From the NCBI GenBank assembly GCA_025345505.1, contig JANVCC010000014.1:1022559-1086558 (forward strand): DNA of 64,000 nucleotides, written 5' to 3'. Positions within the stretch are counted from its first letter, which is position 1. Each line of letters begins with the position of its first letter. The notes beneath the pieces are model-generated. The model was not told the DNA's origin. It saw nothing but the letters and a program-made list of their open reading frames with translations, and searched no databases. The translations under genes and the position numbers were made by a program. This document shows, one piece after another, positions 36,445-48,420 of this stretch. This stretch comes from Todiramphus chloris collaris. Lineage: Eukaryota; Chordata; Aves; Coraciiformes; Alcedinidae.

Positions 36445-36583
36445 TTAATAAAGATAAATAGACAGTATAAAACAAAAAGCCCCACTATGTTATATATGGA
36501 AGGCACTGGTGTTAGACTGTTAATAAAGATAAATAGACAATAAACTAAAAATACTGTATATGGAAGGCACTGGCTTTAGGCTG
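36445..36583. repeat. Imperfect tandem duplication, unit about 75 bp
   Basis: TTAATAAAGATAAATAGACA starts at 36445 and again at 36520. TATATGGAAGGCACTGG occurs in both units. The second unit (36520-36583) is about 11 bp shorter, and the copies differ by scattered substitutions. Nothing similar is seen elsewhere in the window, so it looks like a local duplication of single-copy DNA. Confidence 0.85.
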
Positions 36584-39500
36584 TGATGGTTGTTTTTCAC
36601 AAAGTTAAATTTGAAGCAAATGACTTTAAAACTACTAGGTTTGAGGTTGGACTGTACTGATCTACTGCACTATTGTGTTTCTTAGAAGGAACATTTCACC
36701 AATTTCTGATGGATAAAATCACCATTCCATAATATCATAGAAGCAGAGCTTAGCCTATCCTTAGGATTACCTTATTTATATCAGTATCACTGTTTCACCT
36801 TGAAAAACTGATAGAGGAGTCGATCACCTGTCTTGCTTTTGTAATTCAACATCTAAACAGGACTGCAGGAGTCTGACCAGAAGTGCCTAGGATGTTTGCA
36901 CACCCAAAGAATACAAAACATTTGCAAAGTTTTGAAAGTTTTTTCCTACTTCAAAATTAAATTCATTGGAATAGATTTTGTTTAGATGACTATTTAATTT
37001 TTAAAATATTGAAGAGCTAATTCACCAAATCCAAAATACATGCAAAATAATTTACAGACTTAATATTTCTATATTTCTAGATATTATATCACTACCTTTT
37101 TCAATGATGTTTTCAAGAATGTTTTGTCACCGTACTTGATCAAATATTTGGAATCTCTATTTCCAATAAAACTATGTTATAAATAGATAGAGCCTCATCT
37201 CTTGCAGTTTCATGTTTGGACAAAAACTAATTCTACACAATCTCGTATTTTCTCTCTTATTTTAAAAATAATTTCTAAGTAAATGTGTTTAGCAGGAAGG
37301 TTAACATCATTTATTTGCTAAGATTCTCTAATTAGCAGGACTGGAAAATAATCACTCCCTAAACTAAAGTGTCTCATTATCACTTCTTCAATATTGCGTG
37401 GTATTAACTGAGTCTGTGCCTTGTTAGCTTGAGAAGGGTTTACTTTCTGTATTTTAGATGATAAGTATTACAAAAGGTTTCTCGAGAAAGACAGAACCAT
37501 TGGCAAAACTGGCTATGTTTCAGTTACAACTTTATGTTGTAATAAAGACTGTCAGACTCTTAAACTCTGCTTATAGAAACTTGATCCAGATCTGAAGGGA
37601 CCATGGCCAGCATCAGTGGTGACTTGGAAAAGGCAAGTGAGCTCTCCATGGCTATGTTGTATAAGCTGGAGCATATGTAACACACCAGGTTGTAATAATG
37701 TGTGTGGTAGAGAAGAAGGGCCATAACATTTTTCTTTTCCTGTGAATTGGTATCTCTGTGACTAGAGGCAAATCCAATGGTAGATGGAAAGAAAATAAGA
37801 AAGGATTCATCCCTGTAATTTTCATCTTGCAAATACTTGTGCAAGGAAGACATTCACCTTCTTTAACTTCAGTCTTCTAAATTACCATTTCCATAGGACT
37901 ACATGGAAGTCAATCATCCTTGAGTTCAATATGGTCCTTAGACTTTGCATAATATATACTGCTTTGCAGGCACTTGGCTGTTTACTCCTCATGCTACATT
38001 TGAATCCTACAATTTCTATGTGTTTTCCTGCCATAATATATTCCTCTTTCTGTGAAATTCCTTGGAACTGAACTGTGCCTTGCTTTGGGTTTCATTTTAA
38101 CTCTTCACAATGTTACAAAAAAAATTTCTTTGCAATCATCAATCCTCCTCTGGCATTTCCAAAGATTTTCAAATAAGGAAGACATTGTGAAAGGATTTGA
38201 TGGCAGGAAGATTAAGAACTGTTAAGTTATGAGTTATGCCAATGAGTTGAGTTACTGTGTTAGGCTAGTGTCTTTTTCAACCTAAGATAGTTAACCATCC
38301 AACTTATTCAATGAAGTCTCATGCAAAGGTATATATGTGTGTTATTTTGTGGAAGGATTGTTGCTTTGTTCACACCCAGTACAACATGAACTCTTATGAG
38401 TTGGCTATAAAGGCAAAATGTCCCCCTGAGCCACAAAATGAAAAGTGCGTGCGCATATGTATTTGTACATATATATAACATTGGACTTTTTAAAGTGGAG
38501 GAAATGGGATAAACTACATAAAGTAGTAAAACAAAAATCAAGAAAAAAGTGTTATAATGGATACATTCAAGGTTATTCTGAGTCTTCTTAATGGCACCAG
38601 TGTGTCTTACTATAGAAAAGATATTCTAAGTGAACCATAGCTTGTGAACCCAGAAGTGATTAATTGCTTTGGAAGAAGCAAAAATTTCCACTTCAGAAAC
38701 TATGATCCTTTGTTTTATGTAATACAGGAGTCTTTATGACTTTCAAAAGTACAGCTATGAGGTCTTAGCCCTGTTTCAGGAATTGGAAAATAATCCATTG
38801 AAGTTGTTGAATGCAGAATTTCAAGGCAAAGAAATACAAAAATACAAATTTGCCCAGTTAATATCAGGTATTTCTAAAATACAGAATAATGAACAAAATA
38901 ATAGTGAGAATTAATGTCTACTCTAATTAGTGAATGACAGGTTACTGGCTGAAACATTTAAAAAACATGGTGTAAACAAAGAGTACCTAAACACTGATTT
39001 ATCTTGGTTTCTGAATCATAGTTCCTATGAGGAACTATCTTTATGTTAAGTGGATCCCTGATGCTCTACATTTTCCTGCCGTGATATGTATATTGCATTG
39101 ACCTCCTATCACTGTCTCTGAGGTCTTCCCATATTTCATCTCAAATCTCTTCCAAGAACTGATTATTTTTCTGTTCCTGCAAAAAAAAAAAAAAAGACTC
39201 AAGCAGGGTCCAAAGCAAAGCTGATTGAAATAGCATCATACAGCTCTTTTGCTGATGACCTGCTAAATTTGTTATTGCAAGAAGTCAAATTTCCGATGCA
39301 ACCCACAACTGAAGAAGCGAGTAGGACCTTGTTATCTTTTTGAGTATCAGTGTTGTATGTGTCATATGCCACGTCATGGTGCTTCCCTTGTTTTTGGTTT
39401 GTATGATGCTCACCCATTCCACTGTGACCCTTTGCATATGCTGCATGAAACACTGCAGCAGTTCCATGAAAACTCCTTCTGTTCCAATTATACTACAAAT

Positions 39501-42162
39501 TTCAAATGTATAAATGTGTAAATGATGTACAAGAGAAGACCAAATGGGAGTATTAGGTCATCTACTGTATCCCATATTTCTGTGAGGTATATAAATCCTA
39601 AACCCTTAGCATATAACAACTTATCTAATTAGTAAAAATTCATTGCCACCCCTATTGTTTCAATTAAAGAAGATATTTTTCATTTCCCTTCTGAAACCAT
39701 CGTATACAAAACAATTGGATTAGAATGACAGCTGCATTGCCCTCTTGAGAAAATCCATAGAGATTTTACCAGCATGAGATGTGATCATTCTTCTGTGGGT
39801 GCTATGCCTACAGAAACCAATCATTAGTATTTCTAAAGTGTTTCAATTATACAGTGTCACTTCAGTTATTGAAAATTCTCCTAGTTTCAGCTTTGCAATA
39901 TGTTGGTTGGTTTGGTTTTTTTTTTTTTGTGTTCCCAGTCATGGATGGGTTGCAGAAATCATAGGGAAGTAGTTGATCTGTTAAGTGTGTAGGGATGGCT
40001 GCTATTTTTATGAGGCTTTAAGTAAAACATGGGTAAGCTGTTTATACTCCTAACTGAGTGCCTTATCTCTTATTTAGGCTTTTTCTTATGTCTCACCACT
40101 TCTCCTTCCAGACTTAGGATGCTTTTTGCAACATGATCAGATTCCAGTGAGAGAGATAGAAGATGTTTTTTTCTGCTCTAATTCTTGGGATAAGCATTCC
40201 TACTGGTTGGGATTGTGGTTACAGTTAACAAGCCACTCTCCCTGGATGCCGGAGCGCTATACAATAAACTACAATGTGAGAAGCGCGCATCCTCTTCTCA
40301 AGAGGTGACTTGAGAGAGCAGGGTGTGCTTTGAGTGATGAGTATTTCTGAAAAATCCCAGAGACTTAGTCACAGAACCAGATATCCATTTGAAAGTATCA
40401 CTGTGTACTTAGCTCACCCAAGAAAACAATTATTCTGTGAAGAGCGCAAATGAAGTGCTTTAATCACTTAAGCAATGGTCTGGTATCTCAGGAGAATATC
40501 TGGGACACTCAGATGGGGTAAATGGAATATTTGGGATCACTCAGGTGCCTGAATTTAACTCATATGCCTCTGGAAGCTGCCAAGTGCTCTTTGGACCTTG
40601 TCCCAGCTATTTCACATAGCACAGAAGTGAAATTAAGTGAAATTGCTCGCTGTAAATTATTTACCAACATTAGCTTTAGGAAGTGTCACTAAAGTTAAAC
40701 CACAGCAGGAGAGGTGCACTATAAAAAGGGAGGCTTTCAGAAAAATAGCGGACGCTTAAGAAGCTGCAGGCTTTTATATGCACTTTCATTTTTATATGCA
40801 TTATCATGTTTAATGCCTAGTTTGGCCCCTACTCATCAGGTAGTATCATACCAAATTTTTCTGGGCAGTCATTGTTGCATTTTTCTCATCTGCTTAACCA
40901 TCTGGGTCCTGTGGTGGCATTATACATGGTATATCATAAAAGAGAAGTTCCTGGCCTTTTCTCTGGCCTGCCACATGCAGGGCTGGGGAGGCAGCGGGGG
41001 AAGGAGCTGTGTGCTGGAAAGGTTTGTAAAACAACTGTGCAGCATTGCTTTGTGCTGCTAAAGGGATCTGCTGCAGCTGGAGGGGAGAATTAGCTTCCTT
41101 TGGAAGAGAACAACAAAAGGAGTTGACATTTAATCAACAAGGAAGAGAGAGGGAAATGAAGTAACTGTGGAAGGGCACAGTTGATATTTCCACTAAAAAT
41201 TCTGGCAGCAGGCAACCTCATCTGGACTGTATTCTCTCCATTAAAAGACTACTCCAGGAAAGCAAAGGAAAAAAAGCTACAATGAAAGATGTTAGCAGGG
41301 ACCTGATTGTGGCTGACTTCAGAGTGGATGGGTCCAAAAATCTTGAACCCTGTGTGCCAAGGAGGTGATGGCTGAACCCACAGCCCTGGTGCTCACAGTG
41401 GTCTCCCTAAACATGTACCTGAATGGCATGTGTCTCTTTGTCCACAACCCAAGGATGCTGGCAGCTCTTACAGGCAAAAGTGTCTCATGGGAACACTGAA
41501 GGGTTCCATGGTAAGACAAACCTTCCAAATACCCCGGTGCCTGTTAAACACACTTGTGCAGTATACATGATGAATCCCCAGCCAGGGCACCAGATGACAT
41601 CCTGCCTCCATAGAGAGTTACTTGGAAGTCTTACAGAGGCAATGGATGGGGATGTCTAACTACAGAAAACTTTGGCTCCTGGTCAGTGACTAATTTTTCT
41701 TCTCTTAGCAAACAGCCTGTGGGAGATAACTGGCATGTCAGGCAACAACCTGCTCCCAAGTTGTAACTGCCACAGGCTCCCATGTCCCCTATCACAACAC
41801 TGACTACAAATGCAGATGAACGAACGTCATGCTTTATATATATATATGGTCTTCAATTCTTTTCCATTTGCAGACCCTAGATGTGGCAAGCCGGTATATC
41901 TGAATTTCTGCTTGGTAAATTAAAACCTGCTGGCACCAGGCTGGCTTATTTTTTAATCTGTTATTTGATGAATAATTTAAGTCAGTATGTCCATTTTTGT
42001 AACTGCTTAGTGAACTGGACCTGAGTACCAATCTGGCCAAAAAGCAACCTGCCTAAAGCAAATCAGTCAGGGCAGTTCCTCATTCTGGCTTACCAAGTAA
42101 CCACATAAACACTTGTGCCAGAACATTGCAAAAGGTAATTTGGGGACAAAAATGAGTGGATT

Positions 42163-42200
42163 GGTTGGGGGTTTTTTTGGGTTTTTTTTTTTTTTTTTTT
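42163..42200. repeat. G/T-rich tract ending in a 19-base T run
   Basis: TTGGTTGGGGG is followed by two T runs, the last 19 bases long. It is a simple low-complexity tract with no associated element seen. Confidence 0.7.
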
Positions 42201-45200
42201 GCCAGAAGTACTGGCTTATGATGATCTAAAGCATGTGCTTAACTAGCCTTCTTTGCCTATTATGCAGTGTCTTCAGCATAGATCCCAGGCTGTTGGGATT
42301 TTTTTAACAGCAGCATGAAGACTACTGCCCTAAGCATAAAACAAAGCATGCCCTTGTACTGACTCTGACTCCCTGGGAGTAAATTATGTTGAAGCAAACT
42401 TCTCCTCTGGGAGTGTTTCTGGTGGCTAAGGCGTTGTGTGAGTACTGCCTGGGTTGTACTTAGTAGGCACAGTTTATATGAAGACTAGTAAACACAGTGA
42501 CCCATGCAGCCAGAGAACTCTTCCAAGAGCTTGATTTAATGTGGACTGCTCCTCAGAGTGTGTTTCTGAGCTCTTCTGTGAAGGATCACTTGGGGACATA
42601 TGATGTTCATAAAGTACTCTTTTGGTATCCATTGCATTCCAGGAAAGATGGAGTGGTCTCTGCCAAAAGCTGAAGAAGTTATCTCAGTACTATGAAGTTA
42701 CAGCCAGACACATCATTGTGGTAAGGCAGCCCTGGAGCAGACACAGGCTTTCATTTCCTGATTGGTCAAGTTGGCAGAATGAGAATTTTAACAGAGAACA
42801 AGGGGGAAGGATGTTTCCTTACTTGTGATGCATTCCTCAATTTGAGTGTGTCAGCAGATGGAGTGGGGATTAGCTGTAAAATAACATGGCCTCTTAGCTT
42901 ATGTAAAAAACAGTCTTGACATGCTGGGGATTTTATGTTGGCTCATTAAATGTACTCATGCAAACTAAAGGATACTTACGGTATAAGTAAACTGCTCATC
43001 TTCAGTCAGTGTTTGCCTTTGATGGATAAGTTCAGGGTGATGTATATATGTTTAGAGAAACATGCAGAGAAATGTTGTCAAAGAAATAAAATCTGTTATT
43101 TGCTCTTTATAATCTAGCCCAAATTTCTCGCTGTTGATGGGCGGCAGGAGTTCCTACTGCTCGCTACATGTTTCACATCCCGCTGAGGCTGACTGCGCGG
43201 CATTTTGCAGATTGACATATGTTCCTTCTGCCTTCACTATGAAGCAGCAGCCACATAGCCATGGCTGGTGTGCCACACAGTGCAGCGCTCTGTTCCAGCT
43301 GCACAGCAGGGTCCAGCATGCAGGGTACGCATTGCTGAGGCTAGGGGCTGATCCAGCTCTGTGGCTTGCAGTACCAGTGTGGTCCTTGACAGACTCTGTT
43401 AGATTAGGGACTGAGTTTGTGTAGCTAGACAGGCCAATAGTCTCAACCTCTGAGGATACAGGTAAAATAATAGATCAAAATTATTGCTTATACCAGCATA
43501 ATACATAAAGCAAGGGCCCAAATTCATGGGAATTATTTAGCACTAGTCACTCCTACTGTGATGACTATGTTGTTCCTCTCCCTTCTTCTCCAGACCTCAG
43601 ATGAGGAGGCTGTTTTCCATTTTGTCCACAAAGTTATTTGGAACTCCTTATGAACCTAAGCCAAAGGCTGATATGGGTGAGAAATGTCTGGGGAAAGGCA
43701 GGATTTTTCTGTATTTCAGCAAGATCATTTCCTTGATTCAATTCACAGAGGCAATTCACACATTTGAGATCATTCTGTAAGGGAATGAGTCCTTATTCTC
43801 AAGATGCAGAAGCACTAGGGTCCTACTGCTCTTAACCAAGTTGACAGTACTCTGTACAAATGCTACCTGCTCTTCACAGTGCCATTGTTTCCTAGCTAAT
43901 CTTCCACTGGCAAGCTGACTGCTGCACAGAAACACTACTGCTGGCCTGCCAGACAGATGCTGAACTGACGGTTCTAGGATGTGTTCCCTTGGTTAGAGAT
44001 GCTCTTCTGTGTTTAAGTAGTACAGTAAAAATGAGACTCCTACACACCTCCATAGCAAGGGGTTTCATACATGAAGCACACACTGCAGGGCTAGAAGACA
44101 GATGTGTTGAGGAGTCCTGTTAGATATAACTAAGGCACAGTTCTGTTGCCACACAAGCAGTCAGATCAATCCGCGTTTGTGGCAGTGCCTAGGAAAATTT
44201 TTCCCGACAGCTATCTTCTGAAATTTCAGATGGTATTGATACTGTGACTTGATATCTATCTTACATTTTCTGGGTGTCTCCCACTGTTTTTGGAGGTGGT
44301 AGAAAGTCTTTAGTGCTTAGAAAGAATGGAGGAAGATCAATAGAGTCTTAATATTCATAACACCCATTGTTAATTCTTTTTCTCTCTCACATATACACAC
44401 TGACTGAACTCACTAAGTTCCCTAATTATTCTTTTAAATAACAGGACTTGACATTTTCCCTGAGGACTATGTAACAAGTGTGACTTTACAATAAGAATGG
44501 TGTCATTAATAGATTAATAGTTGTACTAACACATATAGTGGCATTAACAGGATGGGTGAACTAATCTAGGTAAAATGGATGGGTTTTTGCTTTTGTTCAC
44601 CCACTTTCTGTAACTTAGATTCTTAAATGGTTAGACAGAACACAGGAAAAGACAATTCTTGACCCCATTCTCCCTGTATTTTCTCTTTTTCCCTGACATT
44701 TTCATTTTCAGCTCTAATCTGTTTTTTCCTCTTTTTCTTAAGATCTATTTCTCCACTGAAAAGAGGACCAACAGCCCTTTGTATATCCTGGTGGTTACTG
44801 TGCAAAAGGAATATCCCCACTAATACTAGTATTTACTCAATACTTTCCCTACACTACCTCTGGAAACCAAGTAAGTGGTTGGTTGTTTATGTTTTTATTA
44901 TTCCCATTTTATAGAAGTAATGAGGAGAGAGTAGGAATGTCTATTTCAAAGCACTGCATTGAACAGTTCACTACTACATTCACTTCTCAAGGATTGCAGG
45001 CACCAGTGTGAAGCAAGACTCCTTCTTGCAAGCAGAATTTTGTTTCTCATGTGTCACGTTTAAGTGGTGAGGATTAAAAGTTGAAGTGACAGAGTTCAGC
45101 CTCCCATGCTGTGCAGCGAAGGAAGAGGAAGCTTGGTTGGCATCTACGATGGTAAATCTGTAATCTGCTGTTTACTCACAGAATTTTGTACTGTGCCCCA

Positions 45201-46890
45201 GATAAAGTTTACAGATGACTATTTTACTACATGACTGCTTTGCTTTGTCTGCTATGAATCAACCAATACACTTATGACAACTATCAAATATTTGCACTGA
45301 CTTTGACAACTTCTCTAGGTTGCCTCATGTCTAATTTTCCTGAGATCCTCTGCAGAAAAGCTTCTAACCCTTATGTTTATTTTAGATCTCATGTATCCCT
45401 CAGCTTACATATAATCTACAGAGTAGTATTTTGCAATGTTGCCAAAGGCCCAGCAGAATGAAAAATAAAAATACTGGACCTTACTAGGCCAGGTAACACT
45501 CGCTAAATGAGTAAATAGCCCCCAAATTTTAATACCACAGAATTTTTTTTTATAAACTTTGCATTGTACTCATTTTTATGAAGCATTACTTATATCGAAG
45601 GAGAAAAAAAAAATGGATTCCAGCTTGTATGAGAGAGAAAAACTAGGGAAAATTAAGACAGAGTATCTTTTACTGGAGCCTTACTAAATGACTACACAAA
45701 TGACCATTTTTACAGAATGGCAGCTGAAGAGAAATACCAGATTAAAAAGTAATCTTGTGGGAAAGTTGGATGACATTGTAATAAAAGGAGGAAGAACTGT
45801 AATTTGATTTCAGAGAAACAATGCTTTGGATAGAAAGTGGCAGGTAGGAACAGAACTAAAATTTAATAAAAGGAAATCTTTGCAGAAGAACGTTGCAGAA
45901 GTTTGTTATTTTCTTTGTACGGGGTGTTTCCAAGTAAATTTAAATAAAAATTAAATTTAGGAGAAAGAAGTCAAGCCACAAAACTCTTCTGAGCTGGACT
46001 GCTAAATCTTTTAGAGACTTATTTTTTCATGAATTAGCTCACAGCTGCTTGCTACATTTTATTTTAAAGTTGATTCTTATTTCCTGATTAGTATTCCAGG
46101 CAGGATGTTTCCTTACATGATCATTTAATTTGAAAGAAAACATGAGCTGCTTTTGTCTGCTAGTTTTTCAAATATTTAAATGTTTATGGCATGGCCCTAA
46201 AAAACTATGTATGATGTTGCATTTGAAGCTAGCTTAGGAGATATCACATGTTTACTCTGCTTCTCTGTGAATTCTGTATGAATACTGCATAACATTCTGT
46301 CCTCCTGTGTTGCTTTTATTCCTTCTTTTTTAGTGTGTCTTACAGAGTCTACAGCTACCAAGCAAAAACTACAGGCAGACTTTTCATAAGTAGTATGCAT
46401 TCTTCCCACACAACATTACTACCAAAGTACAAACAGTGTTTCTGGGTATAAGAAATTCATTGCACATGTCAAGATTTAGTGAAGAGTTACACATGCATCT
46501 TGTGACAAATAGGGCACAGTCATGTCTGAATAAACAGCCAGAATTATAGGTCATTGCAGAGAGGGAATTTTGGTCTGGGATCTCTGCTTTGTCTAGATAA
46601 CGCACAGGGCTGTCAACTGCTTCTCTTGGCAGCACATTAACGGGGTGCTTCAAAAGTATAGTGTAGCAGCCACAGTTTTAATCATCTCCTGAACAATATG
46701 TTCAGCTTCTGCCTACCTGCCTGTTAATTTTTTATTAGTCCTATCTTGTACTCTGGACAAACTTCATTACTTACTGGAAGCACATAGGTAGCCAGGTGCA
46801 GGACTGAGTGTTGTGGAAGTGGATTCAGAGGAGAGTGTGTTCACAAACATATTACACAAAAACGTGCTCTTTAGATAATAAGGAAGGTGT

Positions 46891-46944
46891 TGTGTTGGTT
46901 TGGCCTTGGCTGGGTGGCAGGTGCCCACCGATTCTACTGTGTCT
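46891..46944 (+). mobile_element. Short 5' fragment of an avian ERV LTR
   Basis: TGTGTTGGTTTGGCCTTGGC followed by GGCAGGTGCCCACC matches the opening of a well-known type of avian retroviral LTR. After about 54 bp the similarity is lost, so only the LTR start is present or the rest has diverged. No termini or target duplication are available to confirm it. Confidence 0.5.
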
Positions 46945-47726
46945 AATACAATTTGCACGAGGATGTCAGCCTGTCCGTCAGTCAAGGCACTCAAGCACCC
47001 TCTCCTCTTTTCAGCAACCTGGTTTTGTGAAATCTATACAAACCTTTCTTTTTTACTTTTTTTTAAATTTCTTTTCCCCCTAGCGACTCCTTTGACAAAT
47101 TTAGTTGCAATTCTCCAAAGGGCTGATAAGCTACAGAGCTTGTGTCTGCCTGGTTTCCTCACAAGCCAACCCATGTGCCAAGACCATTTCAGCAATACCA
47201 CCATGTGAAAAAAAATAAGTTCCATCTAAATCTGCATAAAACTGGGCATTTTTTCCCATCTAGAAATTTTCCATCTAGACAATAGCAGTTTCGATGAAGA
47301 GTGCTTTTCCAAAGGAAGAGTCAGCTTGAATACTAATCCATGAAGAAAGTCTGTGAAGTTGCATGTGCTGTCAGTGAAGGCAGAGGGACAGCTCTTGCCT
47401 CCCAGTTCTGCTGCAGATTTTAAACACATAAATAATCCTAGTGCCTATAAAAGGATCTCTGCCATTGTTCCATATGCACATCAAAGTGCTGATTGCAAGG
47501 TGATGGTCTGAGTCTGTGTCTCAGTTTGTCAGATACTGACATATCTGTCCTTTCTCCCATTGTTTATTTGCCATTGTTAGTTAGACTGCAATTTTTATGA
47601 GATGTAGACCAACTCAAAATGTTTCTTCAAAACAGGAGTCCATTCCTGACTTTCTACTTTCATCTATTGGTAATTATCGTTAAGCATACTTTTTGCAATA
47701 TCATAGTACATGTCATAAGGTTCTAA

Positions 47727-47760
47727 TAAATTTAATTCAAATTCACTTCAATTAAATTTA
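47727..47760. repeat. Perfect 11-bp AT inverted repeat
   Basis: TAAATTTAATT (47727-47737) and AATTAAATTTA (47750-47760) are exact reverse complements separated by 12 bases. In AT-rich DNA this may be chance; it could form a small hairpin. Confidence 0.55.
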
Positions 47761-48374
47761 CCAACTTAACTTGCCATCTTCATTATCTTTAAATTATCTT
47801 TGGGTGGCTTAATTTCAAGTTATTATTGATCTTCCAGACTTAGGGACTAGAAGATACTTTCTTTAACTTTTTATAACTGTTATGTCTACTTAACATATGA
47901 AAGGGACAGCAGATGTTATATATAGAGAATAAGTATGATGAGCTGTAGCTAGAATCTTACTGTGATGTTTCCCTAGATAAAGAGGATAAAATTGTAATAG
48001 CATCTGAATCCTTCATTCTTACAAAGAGAGCTGAATTCCTAGGTTGACCAGTGGGTGCAGCATGAGATTTCTGCATTATGATGAGATTGAAAGACTCTGG
48101 TTAAATACAAACTTGAATCCTTCAGGGCAAAACTTCAATCTTCTTGAGAAATTCTTCAGTCCAAAGAGGATAATTTTCTGCATCATTAAGCAGAAGGGAA
48201 AGCTTCATGGATTTTCTCTGGAATATCTGAAGTCAAGATCTTTTGTTATAGCACAAATGCGCAGTAATGCACAGGCAGTAAAATCCATTCAGGTTGCTGG
48301 TACAGGGAAACATATGGTCTTAACTCACAAAGAAAATGATCAGAGAAAAGCAGAAAAGAACTCTTTACAGCATT

Positions 48375-48420
48375 AAAAAAAAAAAAAAAAAGAAAAAAAA
48401 AGAAGAAAGAAAATAACAAA
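48375..48420. repeat. A-rich low-complexity tract
   Basis: A 17-base A run is followed by AG-interrupted A runs and AAATAACAAATAAT. It starts at the stop codon of a 110-codon plus-strand open frame. No AATAAA signal precedes it, and no flanking duplication was seen. Confidence 0.7.

Larger units (their letters stand above)
35790..46890. other. Unassigned stretch, mostly AT-rich
   Basis: I recognise no gene. It contains the 75-bp tandem duplication (36445-36583), homopolymer runs at 39181-39195 (A), 39916-39928 (T) and 42182-42200 (T), and TA dinucleotide runs near 41836-41847. G+C-richer patches occur at 40940-41660 and 43130-43430. An 84-codon minus-strand open frame (39199-39453) has an unusual His/Gln/Lys/Asn-rich composition but no recognised domain. 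CR1-like words near 36730 are too weak to call. Confidence 0.5.

Noticed and set aside
36725-36830. Possible CR1 3' end (ATATCATAGAAG words)
   Set aside because: Only the short octamer-like word resembles CR1; the following sequence does not match the family.
41280-41660. Possible degraded coding sequence in a G+C-richer patch
   Set aside because: Two plus-strand frames give protein-like stretches but with stops, and neither matches a family I recognise. The evidence is too thin to call a pseudogene.
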